A DNA stretch of 64,000 nt, from the NCBI GenBank assembly GCA_034401795.1, contig CM067372.1, forward strand, positions 13,154,940 through 13,218,939. The letters run 5' to 3'. Made by a program: the position numbers and the translations under genes. Every line of letters starts with the position of its first letter. The first letter of the stretch is position 1. Below are positions 35,601 through 45,109 of the stretch, piece after piece. The DNA comes from Chaetoderma sp. LZ-2023a (taxonomy: Eukaryota; Mollusca; Caudofoveata; Chaetodermatida; Chaetodermatidae). The notes below the pieces were generated by a model. That model did no database searches, had not been told where the DNA came from, and saw only the letters and a program-made list of their open reading frames with translations.

Positions 35601-36544
35601 GATATGTGGCAATCGACACATGATGGCGGGGCTGGCTTGGCCTATAAAAAACCAAACCTACAGTAAGCCAGCGGAACGAAACAAAAATGGAAGGCAGACA
35701 ATTAAATTTCAAATATATTGACCATAAATTAACTGTCACCCTCCCGCACCCCACCCCGCAATGTTACAGCAAAGATCGCATTGATTATGACGACAAGAAC
35801 GAAGCGGGCAATAATACACCCATACACTGATCCTCAAGGATGTATAACGGAACCAGGAATCATATCGCATAGCATTCGGGGTATATTTACTAATAAATAT
35901 ATATTATACTCCTACGGAAGGCCAAAACGATATGTGAAGAAACAACAAAATGTAAACAAACTGCTGTAGCACACAGTAAAACAGCAGACCACACATCTAA
36001 ATCAAGAATTTTGAAACCACTGATCATTGCAAACAGATCGTGATAACACGCAAAACTTGAAAATTTCACATTTTTTCTGGTACCAATTAAAGTACGCAGC
36101 ACCCAGATTCAGATGCGTGAATTAATGAAACATTTTCTTCACATAAACATCCGAGAAACACGGGTGTGACGACACCCGCTCGGATCTTACGGAGAACGAC
36201 GTCAGCCAATAATCGAGTTAAAACACCAATAAGCCAACACCTAATTTCATATCTGCCGATCGCCTGTTGGGGATTTAAAGGAAGGCGATCATCTGGCATA
36301 TTTCGTCGTTAACACACGTCCCAGATTCTTTGGGGTTAGAAATTGGAACATGCGACACAGACGAAATTTTAGAGACCTAAGTCTTTTAACTATGGAATAA
36401 TATGGAAATATACGACCTGGTTATCATCGGAAGCGTCCATATTAATCCAAAATATCCTTTTGAGAACGCACAAGCTATCACAATTAATCACAGTAAAAAG
36501 ACTTAGGCTTAAACAATCTTAAGACTTTCCAACTGCAAAAAGCA
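35601..36544. other. Copy E 5' non-coding region
   Basis: Leader or promoter region shared among copies. It includes the GGGTGTGACGACACCC inverted repeat at about 36165-36180 (CRE core mutated) and the GCCGATCGCCTGTTGGG...GGCGATC hairpin at about 36255-36291. Confidence 0.65.
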
Positions 36545-36730
36545 TGTATTCTCTTGTCGCTATGCAAACAAGAAATGAGCTCTATGGTAGACGGGTACTC
36601 GGCAGTTGGGAGCCGAGTACCCGGTTCCAAGGAGTCGGTAAAGCGTTCTAAGTCTATAGTCCTAGAGCCAGCTGTCAGGGTCAGCTGTATATCAGAAGTA
36701 ACAGAATGGTGAGTATTGATCGAAGGAGAA
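36545..36730 (-). repeat. Copy E right inverted terminal repeat
   Basis: Contains the GGGTACTCGGC...GCCGAGTACCC hairpin and ends ATTGATCGAAGGAGAA, abutting RT sequence of copy D (ACTCTGGGCTCTGATG). Confidence 0.88.
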
Positions 36731-37784
36731 ACTCTGGGCTCTGATGGGTAAACCCTGCCCTCCTCGAGATCGAATCGCATCCCTAAATAAACGAAATGTG
36801 GAGTGGGTGTCAACTCAGATTTCTCCTTGTTGACTATCCAGCCTAGATCTGAAAGCAACTTCAGAGTCAGAGCAGTATCCACCTCTAACCTGGCTGATGT
36901 GTCTGCTTTGATCAGCCAATCGTCTATGTAGGTGTGAAGCGCCACGTTCTCTTTTCTGAGAAACGCTGTCACCGCAAGGATCACTCTGGTGAAAACCCGT
37001 GGAGCTGTTGACAGGCCGAATGGGAGGACTATAAACTCCCATACTTGATTCTGAAACGCAAATCTCAGAAACCTGTGACAACTCCTGTTCATTGGAATGT
37101 GGAAATATGCATCTTTCAGATCGATCAATACACACCACATTCCATTCCTCAATCCTGCCATCACTGACCTCGGAGTTTCCATCTGAAACCGAGGCGAATG
37201 GATAAACCAATTTAATGGCCTGAGATTGAGTACGGGTATCCATCCCCCTGTGCTCTTGGGGACAAGGAACATGTTTGAATAGAAGCCTGGGGTGTTCGGT
37301 TTGCTGGTTTTATTGCTCCCTTCAGAAGCAAACCTGACACTTCGTTTTGAATGGCTTCTAACTTGTCTGGCTCCCTTGGTACAGGTGTCCAGACAGGTGC
37401 CAAAGACAGATTCTGTGGTGGAAAATCCCACCACTCTGGCATGTACCCCTGGGTTAACCATCCCAAGACCAGACTGTCTGACGTCACACCTCACCACGCC
37501 TCGACGAAACGCATGAGCCTTCCACCTACTACAGACGCATCAACGCCTAATGGGGGTGTCTGACTCGCGATCCGCTCCCCGCCCTCTCTTGACGAGAGAG
37601 AGTGAGAACCATTTTGGTCTTGGCTTGGCCGGTCTAACTGGCACTGCGGTTCCTGTTGCACAGGTGCGGTCCAGGCAGATATGAAGGGAGCCCTCATACC
37701 CTCAGGTACGATCCGCTCCCTTCTTTCCACTCTTTGAGGACTTACCCTTCCCCTTCCCACCTCTCGGGCGATCAGGAGCAACAT
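36731..37784 (-). pseudogene. Copy D reverse transcriptase (3'-truncated)
   Basis: An almost continuous frame with FLVPKSTGGWIPVLNLRPLN, VLIDLKDAYFHIPMNRSCHR, LPFGLSTAPRVFTRV, the catalytic YIDDWLIKAD and YLGMRFDLEEGRVYPSEPR. It is cut at 36731 by the E joint, so the frame runs into E's terminal repeat. One frame change lies near 37290 (ANRTPQ versus SKPNTPGFYSN). Confidence 0.87.
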
Positions 37785-38525
37785 TGGGGGGGGGGGGGGG
37801 CCTCCACAACCTTCTTGGCCTTCTTCGCCAAAGGCGGCTGAGAAAACCCAGTAGAAGCAGAACTAGGCTTAGCTTTCGCCTTGCTTTTGTGCTTTTTCTG
37901 CTTCTTAGAAGGTTGCCCGGTTAGCGACAGGGTAGCCTGCCCCCACCGACTGAAAAAGGCGATAAGAGTGGTTGACAGCACTCATTGCTGCCCTCACCCC
38001 CTCATCACATAGGGACAGGACTTCATCATGGTGTACCTGAGCTTTGTCCACCAGTGCCGGGGCGGGGCCACCCGCTCCAGCACTCTGGACACCCAGTACC
38101 CAGCGGTCATCCTCGGTGACCGTCGGGACAACACCATACATGTCGTATTCCCCCCGTGGAATATAACACCTCGCCCACACCTCCCTGGAGGCTGCAGGAA
38201 GCTGGCCCTTGGTCAGGAGTTGTTTGCTATAAATAGCATCCAGCAACTCCATAAACCTTGGATCCAGTCCAATAGACTGGATCCGGGCTGCAGGCAAGAT
38301 CCCCATCCTAATCGATGCCACCGATGGACGGGGTGCATCCTCCTCGGCCATGGTCGAAACCAGACGGGTCTACTCTGGCTAGCCAAGCCAGAGCCTCAGA
38401 CCATCCTGTCTCCGAGGAGGACACTCCCGTGAACACGTCACCCATTGACATGTTCACGGCCCTACCAGCAACGGCCTCCCGGCTAGGAGCCATTGCTGAT
38501 ATGGTTCCGCTGCCACCCCATGGAA
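37785..38525 (-). pseudogene. Copy D gag-like remnant, C-terminal part
   Basis: Reads ARIQSIGLDPRFMELLDAIY, GEYDMYGVVPTVTEDDRWVL and NHSYRLFQSVG. About 300 bp found in the other copies (SMDALARVQARV to the basic tail) is deleted near 37925. A G-run of about 12 at 37788-37799 disrupts the tail. Confidence 0.75.
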
Positions 38526-38732
38526 TGCAGGAAATGTCAATTTCCCTTTCTCCGAGATCTAACAATACTCACCATTCTGTTACTTCTGATATACAGCTGG
38601 CCCTGACAGCGGCTCTAGGATTATAGACTTAGAAAGCTTTACCGACTCCTGGGAACCGGGTTCTCGGCTCCCAACTGCCGAGTACCCGTTTACCATAGAG
38701 CTCATATTGTTTGCATAGCCACCAAACAAGAG
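38526..38732 (+). repeat. Copy C left inverted terminal repeat
   Basis: Begins TGCAGGAAATGTC. It carries GGCTCCCAACTGCCGAGTAC and TTTACCATAGAGCTCAT, complementary to 52520-52570. Confidence 0.9.
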
Positions 38733-38773
38733 AAAACTATGGCTTGCCTCCGTGGGGCTGGGAGGCTGGGTCC

Positions 38774-38878
38774 GTAACAGAATGGTGAGTATTGTTAGAT
38801 CTCGGAGAAAGGGAAATTGACATTTCCTGCATTCTCCTTCGATCAATACTCACCATTCTGTTACTTCTGATATACACC
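38774..38878. repeat. Copy C internal complementary region
   Basis: GTAACAGAATGGTGAGTATT ... TGACATTTCCTGCA joined to TTCTCCTTCGATCAATACTC: the complements of both ends in tandem, centred on TGCA|TTC. Confidence 0.88.
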
Positions 38879-39370
38879 AGATTTGATCAGTAACCTGGTG
38901 GGAAGGGGCAAGCCATAAATGCTAATTTTGCCCCTTGGAGAAAGATTTTAGACTTCAAACTTGACTAACGGAGACCTAAAAGGACCGTCAAGTTCACGGA
39001 ACCGAATCACATTCGCGTCACAGTCCCCCCCCTTTTTCCTCCTAAGAAAAGGGAGAGAACTAACGAACATGTATCTCGCCTGAAAACACAAATATGCCAA
39101 GAGGGTTAACTGCTCCCTGCATACTCCATGTATTAGCCTGGGAATGAGCATGAATATATAAGATGAATGAACATGATACAGATCCATAATACAAAGAACT
39201 CTCACTATTGAATTACCTTATGATAATTGGACTTCAGACGTACCGCCTCCAACCATTCACCGGTTCGGCCATCAGTGACACAATCTGGTTGACATCCTCT
39301 CGCCTGACCATGCCTGCTTTAGGTTCTTTTCTTACCGAAGTGAGAAAAGGGTGAAAAGCAGTGTGGTCAC
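38879..39370. other. Copy C 3' non-coding region
   Basis: Conserved non-coding spacer between the internal complementary region and the recombinase. It includes a poly-C tract near 39026. No coding frame. Confidence 0.7.
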
Positions 39371-39373
39371 TAA

Positions 39374-40400
39374 CTATCGTTTCAAAACAGCTAAAGCGAG
39401 TGGATTGGCTGAGTCTGACACATCCCTCATATAGTAATCCGTGAATGAGGACTCACAGTGCCATTGTGCAACGGCCATGATGTCCTATAACGGAACACCA
39501 TTGTAAAGGGCGGTCGAGGCGGCTATTCCTCTGACATTGTCTGCCCTTACGCCTTGCACCTGGTGCCCAGTCGCCATCTCGTGAGTAGTCTGAATGCATT
39601 CGACCACCCAACGAGAGATAGTATCCATGGATGCGGCGCCATAAGACTTTTTATGGCAGATCCACAGATGTCTATCGTTCGACCGTAACGAGTCAGTCCG
39701 TTTCTTGTACTTAGTCAAAGCACGGACCGGGCACCAGACACTGGCATCACGATCAAACCTAGTTAACTTCGGTATAATGATCGGTTTGCCGGGATATCTC
39801 AAAGATTGGTTCTTTGACATAACCTCTGCTCTTGGCAGAAGACGCAGACCTTCTCCAGAAACAATAAATCGGTTCCTCTCTGCCGAAAGCGCATGGATCT
39901 CACTGCACCTTCTAGCTGAGGAAGCTGCCAATAGAAAGACCGCCTTTAGAGTCAAATGCTTTAGACTAGCCGAACGCAACGGTTCGAAAGGGTGCTTGGC
40001 CAGTACATTAAGCACTAAAGATAGACTCCAGGCTGGAATGACTACCGGTTGTCTCGGTCGGAGATTGCTCATTCCCTTCAACATCACATTTAACTGGGCC
40101 ACCTCTGGACTATCCCTGTTGGCTACACAGGGATAACTGATGCCAAAGCTGACTTGTATCCAGCAACTGTGACGGGAGCTAGTCCACAAAAGAACAGCTC
40201 ACAGAGAAAGTCTGCTATTTGCTGATAGTGGATTGAAAGGTATCAATACCCTTTTCTTCACACCAGTCTGCAAATCTGTTAACCTTGTTGTTATATGACT
40301 TGAAGGTTGACCTCCTTCTCGCAGCCGCGATGAAATCAGCAGCCTGTCGAGAAAAGCCTTCCGACGTGGAACGTTGTTTGATAACATCCACGCAGTCATT
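39374..40400 (-). pseudogene. Copy C tyrosine recombinase with premature stop
   Basis: Open from about 40189 to 39485, including SARRCSEIHALS (first Arg region) and the His-x-x-Arg region altered to VRADNVRGIAAS, so the catalytic His is replaced by Asp-Asn context. The Glu codon of GVPLEDIMAV is TAG (39482-39484), cutting off the tyrosine segment (SSFTDYYMRD). A further indel lies near 40205. Inactive. Confidence 0.88.
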
Positions 40401-41108
40401 GAACATTTCGGGACGCTCGTGTAGGAAGCGTCCCTTGGCCTGGGAGATTATGTTCGGAATCTCGGGCAACTGCACAGGATTTTCCACCAGCAGATCTAGA
40501 AGATCCGTGAACCACGCCCTGCTCGGCCAATACGGCGCTATTAGCAGGACCAGACACGGTTCCTCCCTGACCTTCACCAAAACCTTCGGTAGAAGAATGG
40601 TGGGTGGGTACGCGTAAGCGTGCATCCCTCTCCAGCTTATCGCCAGAGCGTCTGTATCGACGGCATTTGGATCTGTAATCGGCGAGACATATGTCATGAT
40701 TTGAGCATTTTCCTTTGTGGCGAACAAGTCCACGTTGGGTTTGCCCCAATGCTCGAAGATCCGTCGCAGAACTGGAGGGTTGAGGGACCATTCTGTTGGC
40801 AGGATTCTCTGTCTGCGAGACAAAGCATCCGCCAGAATGTTCAATCGGCCAGGAATACGAGCTGCTTTCAAAACAACCGAGTAATTCCTGCACCATTGAA
40901 TCAAGTGCCACACCCTGATACACAGAGTGGGCGACCTGGTCCCGCCTTGGCGATTTATATATGATACTACTGTCGAATTGACCGACCATATCAATATCAC
41001 CCTGCCCCTGATCATCGGAAGGAACTCTTCCAACGCCAGTTCCACTGCCATCATTTCCAACAGATTGATATGCAGCTGACTCTCCGGGAGAGTCCATGTG
41101 CCCGAGAC
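40215..41108 (-). pseudogene. Copy C RNase H part (downstream of the F insertion)
   Basis: Open frame with HINLLEMMAVELALEEFLP, VVSYINRQGGTRSPTLC and ILADALSRRQRILPTEW. The third catalytic position is changed: WSVNSTVV instead of RSDNSTVV, replacing the Asp by Val. The frame is interrupted upstream by copy F. Confidence 0.88.
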
Positions 41109-41312
41109 TGCAGGAAATGTCAATTTCCCTTTCTCCGAGATCTAACAATACTCACCATTCTGTTACTTCTGATATACAGCTGGCCTTGACAGCGGCTCTA
41201 GGATTATAGACTTAGAAAGCTTTACCGACTCCTGGGAACCGGGTACCCGGCTCCCCACTGCCGAGTACCCGTTTACCATAGAGCTCATATTGTTTGCATA
41301 GCCACCAAACAA
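41109..41312 (+). repeat. Copy F left inverted terminal repeat
   Basis: Begins TGCAGGAAATGTC. CGGCTCCCCACTGCCGAGTA and ACCATAGAGCTCAT pair exactly with 48010-48055. Confidence 0.92.
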
Positions 41313-41356
41313 GAGAAAACTATGGCTTGCCTCCGTGGGGCTGGGAGGCTGGGTCC

Positions 41357-41458
41357 GTAACAGAATGGTGAGTATTGTTAGATCTCGGAGAAAGGGAAAT
41401 TGACATTTCCTGCATTCTCCTTCGATCAATACTCACCATTCTGTTACTTCTGATATAC
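41357..41458. repeat. Copy F internal complementary region
   Basis: Complement of the left end (GTAACAGAATGGTGAGTATT ... GACATTTCCTGCA) fused to the complement of the right end (TTCTCCTTCGATCAATACTC). The fusion point TGCA|TTC gives the exact element ends used here. Confidence 0.9.
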
Positions 41459-41957
41459 ACCAGATTTGATCAGTAACCTGGTGGGAAGGGGCAAGCCATA
41501 CATGCTAATTTTGCCCCTTGGAGAAAGATTTTAGACTTCAAACTTGACTAACGGAGACCTAAAAGGACCGTCAAGTTCACGGAACCGAATCACATTCGCG
41601 TCACAGCCCCCCCCCCCTTTTTCCTCCTAAGAAAAGGGAGAGAACTAACGAACATGTATCTCGCCTGAAACACCAATATGCCAAGAGGGTTAACTACTCC
41701 CTGCATATCGCTTGTATTAGCCTGGGAATGAGCATGAATATATAAGATGAATGAACATGATACATATACATAATACAAAAAACTCTCACTTGTTGAATTA
41801 CCTTATGATAACAGGACTTCAGACGTACCGCCTACAACCATACACCGGTTCGGCCATCAGTGACACAATCTGGTTGACATCCTCTCGCTTGACCATGCCT
41901 GCTTTAGGTTCTTTTCTTACCAAAGTGAAAAAAGGGGAAAAGCAGTGTGGTCACTAA
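41459..41957. other. Copy F 3' non-coding region
   Basis: Non-coding spacer with a poly-C tract (about 41607-41617) and the block AAGGACCGTCAAGTTCACGG, shared with all copies. Confidence 0.7.
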
Positions 41958-43010
41958 CTATCGTTTCAAAACAGCTAAAGCGAGTGGATTGGCTGAGTCT
42001 GACACATCCCTCATATAGTAATCCGTAAATGAGGACTCACAGTGCCATTGTGCAACGGCCATGATGTCCTCTAACGGAACACCATTGTAAAGGGCGGTCG
42101 AGGCGGCTATTCCTCTAACATCGTGTGCCCTTACGCCCTGCACCTGGTGCCCAGTCGCCATCTCATGAGTAGTCTGAATGCATTCGACCACCCAACGAGA
42201 GATAGTATCCATGGATGCGGCGCCATAAGGCTTTTTATGGCAGATCCACAGATGTCTATCGTTCGACCGTAACGAGTCAGTCCGTTTCTTGTACTTAGTC
42301 AAAGCACGGACCGGGCACCAGACACTGGCATCACGATCAAACCTGGTTAACTTCGGTATAATGATCGGTTTGCCGGGATATCTCAAAGATTGGTTCTTTG
42401 ACATAAATTCTGCTCTTGGCAGAAGACGCAGACCTTCTCCAGAAACAATAAATCGGTTCCTCTCTGCCGAAAGCGCATGGATCTCACTGCGCCTTCTAGC
42501 TGAGGAAGCTGCCAATAGAAAGACCGCCTTTAGAGTCAAATGCTTTAGACTAGCCGAACGCAACGGTTCGAATGGGTGCTTGGCCAGTACATTAAGCACT
42601 AAAGATAGACTCCAGGCTGGAATGACTACCGGTTGTCTCGGTCGGAGATTGCTCATTCCCTTCAACATCACATTTAACTGGGCCACCTCTGGACTATCCC
42701 TGTTGGCTAGACAAGGGATAACTGATGCCAAAGCTGACTTGTATCCAGCAATTGTGACGGGAGCTAGTCCTGTAAAGAACAGCTCACAGAGAAAGTCTGC
42801 TATTTGCTGAATAGTGGATTGAAAGGTATCAATACCCTTTTCTTCACACCAGTCTGCAAATCTGTTAACCTTGTTGTTATATGACTTGAAGGTTGACCTC
42901 CTTCTCGCAGCCGCGATGAAATCAGCAGCCTGTCGAGAAAAGCCTTCCGACGTGGAACGTTGTTTGACAACATCCACGCAGTCAATTTGAACATTTCGGG
43001 ACGCTCGTGT
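41958..43010 (-). CDS. DIRS tyrosine recombinase (copy F, intact frame)
   Basis: About 345 residues, last in element order. The N-terminal core-binding domain has RRRSTFKSYNNKVNRFADWC and FFTGLAPVTIAGYKSAL. The catalytic domain has KAVFLLAASSARRRSEIHAL (first Arg), GVRAHDVRGIAASTALYNG (His-x-x-Arg) and SSFTDYYMRD (nucleophilic Tyr, about 42018). It ends ALAVLKR-TAG. The frame is also open upstream across the RT in another frame, so the true start is uncertain; homology begins near IDCVDVVKQRSTSEGF at about 43000. It overlaps the RT-RNase H frame by about 200 bp, a common DIRS layout. It should integrate circular cDNA without target duplication. Confidence 0.92.
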   Translation of the reverse strand, partial: TRASRNVQIDCVDVVKQRSTSEGFSRQAADFIAAARRRSTFKSYNNKVNRFADWCEEKGIDTFQSTIQQIADFLCELFFTGLAPVTIAGYKSALASVIPCLANRDSPEVAQLNVMLKGMSNLRPRQPVVIPAWSLSLVLNVLAKHPFEPLRSASLKHLTLKAVFLLAASSARRRSEIHALSAERNRFIVSGEGLRLLPRAEFMSKNQSLRYPGKPIIIPKLTRFDRDASVWCPVRALTKYKKRTDSLRSNDRHLWICHKKPYGAASMDTISRWVVECIQTTHEMATGHQVQGVRAHDVRGIAASTALYNGVPLEDIMAVAQWHCESSFTDYYMRDVSDSANPLALAVLKR

Positions 43011-45109
43011 AGGAAGCGTCCCTTGGCCTGGGAGATTATGTTCGGAATCTCGGGCAACTGCACAGGATTTTCCACCAGCAGATCTAGAAGATCCGTGAAC
43101 CACGCCCTGCTCGGCCAATACGGCGCTATTAGCAGGACCAGACACGGTTCCTCCCTGACCTTCACCAATACCTTCGGTAGAAGAATGGTGGGTGGATACG
43201 CGTAAGCGTGCATCCCTCTCCAGCTTATCGCCAAAGCGTCTGTATCGACGGCATTTGGATCTGGAATCGGCGAGACATATGTCATGATTTGAGCATTTTC
43301 CTTTGTGGCGAACAAGTCCACGTTGGGTTTGCCCCAATGCTCGAAGATCCGTCGTAGAACTGGAGGGTTGAGGGACCATTCTGTTGGCAGGATTCTCTGT
43401 CTGCGAGACAAAGCATCCGCCAGAATGTTCAATCGGCCAGGAATATGAGCTGCTTTCAAAACAACCGAGTAATTCCTGCACCATTGAATCAAGTGCCACA
43501 CCCTGATGCACAGGGTGGGCGACCTGGTCCCTCCTTGGCGATTTATATATGATACTACTGTCGAATTGTCCGACCGTATCAATATCACCTTGCCCCTGAT
43601 CATCGGAAGGAATTCTTCCAACGCCAGTTCCACTGCCATCATTTCCAACAGATTGATATGCAGCTGACTCTCCGGGAGAGTCCATGTGCCCGAGACCTGG
43701 TGTTCTCCCAGGCAGGCACCCCACCCTTCCAGCGATGCATCCGTGTAAACGGACAGCTGGGGGTGGGGTAGGTGCAGCGAAACCCCTATTAGGAGATTCT
43801 GACGCTGTTTCCACCATAGAAGATGCGATATTATCGGCTCCAAAACTGGCACCAGTTTTGACAGGGGTTCTGTTCTCTGTTTCCACAGAGACATCAGATA
43901 CAACTGGATAGGTCTTCTCATTAGAGCAGCGTACGGGATAACCTGCTCCATGGAGACCATCATGCCCAGCATCTGAAGGAACCGCCTCGCCTGAATGTGG
44001 TTTCCCACTCGAAAACTCCCGAGGATGGCTAACAGAGACACCACTCTGGGCTCTGACGGGTAAACCCTGCCCTCCTCGAGGTCGAATCGCATCCCCAAAT
44101 AAACGAAATGTTGAGTGGGTGTCAACTCGGATTTCTCCTCGTTGACTAACCAGCCTAGATCTGAAAGTAACTTCAGAGTCAGAGCAGTATCCACGTTCAA
44201 CCTGGCTGCCGAGTCTGCCTTGAGCAGCCAGTCGTCTACGTAGGTGTGTAGCGCCACGTTCTCTTTTCTGAGAAACGCTGTCACCGCAAGGACCACTCTT
44301 GTGAAAACCCTCGGAGCTGTCGACAGGCCAAACGGGAGAACTGTAAACTCCCATACTTGATTCTGAAATGCAAATCTCAGAAACCTGTGCCAACTCCGAT
44401 TGATCGGAATGTGGAAATATGCATCTTTCAGATCGATCGATACACACCACATTCCTTTCCTCAATCCCGCCATTACCGACCTCGGTGTTTCCATCTGGAA
44501 CCGAGGCGTATGGATAAACCAATTTAATGGCCTGAGATTGAGTATGGGTCTCCATCCCCCCGTGCTCTTGGGGACAAGGAACATGTTTGAATAGAAGCCT
44601 GGAGTGTTCCGGTTTGCTGGTTTTATTGCTCCCTTCAGAAGCAAACCCGACACTTCCTTTTGAACGGCTTCTAACTTGTCTGGCTCCCTTGGTACGGGTG
44701 TCCAGACTGGTGCCAAAGACAGATTTTGTGGCGGAAAGTCCCACCACTCCGGCATGTAACCCTGGGATAACCATCCCAGGACCAGACTGTCTGACGTCAC
44801 ACCTCGCCAAGCCTCGACGAAACGCATGAGCCTTCCACCCACCATAGACGCCTCGACGTCTAATGGGGTTGTCCGGCTCGCAGTCCGCCCTCCCCCCTTT
44901 CTTAACGAGAGAGAGTGAGAACCATTTCGTTCTAGGCACGACGGGTATAACTGGCACCGCTGTTCCTGTCGCACAGGTGCGGTCCAGGCGGATATGAAGG
45001 GAGCTTGCGTACCCTCAGGTACGCTTCGGCCCCTTCTGTCCGCCCTTTGAGGCCTTACCCTTACCCTTCCCCTTGCCCTTACCACCTCTAGGGCGGTCCG
45101 GAGCAACAT
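42800..45109 (-). CDS. DIRS reverse transcriptase-RNase H (copy F, intact frame)
   Basis: 769 codons from ATG 45107-45109. RT at about residues 168-345: LVPKSTGGWRPILNLRPLN, VSIDLKDAYFHIP (222-235), LPFGLSTAPRVF and catalytic YVDD at 290-293 (other copies have YIDD). RNase H at about 450-570 with Asp457 (YTDAS), Glu489, Asp514 (RSDNSTVV) and Asp565 (LADALSRR). The conserved C-terminal HWGKPNVDLFATKENAQ segment follows. The first ~95 codons overlap the basic end of gag in another frame and may not be translated; a G-run at about residues 72-75 is length-variable between copies. It would copy element RNA into cDNA in a gag particle or nucleus. Confidence 0.93.
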   Translation of the reverse strand: MLLRTALEVVRARGRVRVRPQRADRRGRSVPEGTQAPFISAWTAPVRQEQRCQLYPSCLERNGSHSLSLRKGGGRTASRTTPLDVEASMVGGRLMRFVEAWRGVTSDSLVLGWLSQGYMPEWWDFPPQNLSLAPVWTPVPREPDKLEAVQKEVSGLLLKGAIKPANRNTPGFYSNMFLVPKSTGGWRPILNLRPLNWFIHTPRFQMETPRSVMAGLRKGMWCVSIDLKDAYFHIPINRSWHRFLRFAFQNQVWEFTVLPFGLSTAPRVFTRVVLAVTAFLRKENVALHTYVDDWLLKADSAARLNVDTALTLKLLSDLGWLVNEEKSELTPTQHFVYLGMRFDLEEGRVYPSEPRVVSLLAILGSFRVGNHIQARRFLQMLGMMVSMEQVIPYAALMRRPIQLYLMSLWKQRTEPLSKLVPVLEPIISHLLWWKQRQNLLIGVSLHLPHPQLSVYTDASLEGWGACLGEHQVSGTWTLPESQLHINLLEMMAVELALEEFLPMIRGKVILIRSDNSTVVSYINRQGGTRSPTLCIRVWHLIQWCRNYSVVLKAAHIPGRLNILADALSRRQRILPTEWSLNPPVLRRIFEHWGKPNVDLFATKENAQIMTYVSPIPDPNAVDTDALAISWRGMHAYAYPPTILLPKVLVKVREEPCLVLLIAPYWPSRAWFTDLLDLLVENPVQLPEIPNIISQAKGRFLHERPEMFKLTAWMLSNNVPRRKAFLDRLLISSRLREGGQPSSHITTRLTDLQTGVKKRVLIPFNPLFSK

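Larger units (their letters stand above)
29797..36730 (-). mobile_element. DIRS-type retrotransposon, copy E (hybrid ends)
   Basis: A 6.9-kb copy with left repeat, internal complementary region, recombinase, RT-RNase H, gag-like region and right repeat in standard order. Its left end (CATTCTATTACTTCTGATAC and GGCCCTAGGAC) matches the outermost right fragment B1 at 54703-54857. Its right end (GTAACAGAATGG, TATATCAG) is of the C/F type. It therefore looks like a recombinant of two elements. All frames are decayed. Confidence 0.9.
36731..38525 (-). mobile_element. DIRS-type retrotransposon, copy D, left fragment
   Basis: RT and C-terminal gag portions of copy D. It begins at the E joint in the middle of the RT and ends where copy C is inserted in gag (CCACCCCATGGAA|). 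D resumes at 52677. Its 3' half (RNase H, recombinase, left repeat) is absent from the window. Confidence 0.88.

Noticed and set aside
43010..44957. A 999-codon frame covering recombinase plus an upstream serine/arginine-rich part
   Set aside because: Only the last ~345 codons match a tyrosine recombinase; the upstream part is the RT-RNase H sequence read in the wrong frame.
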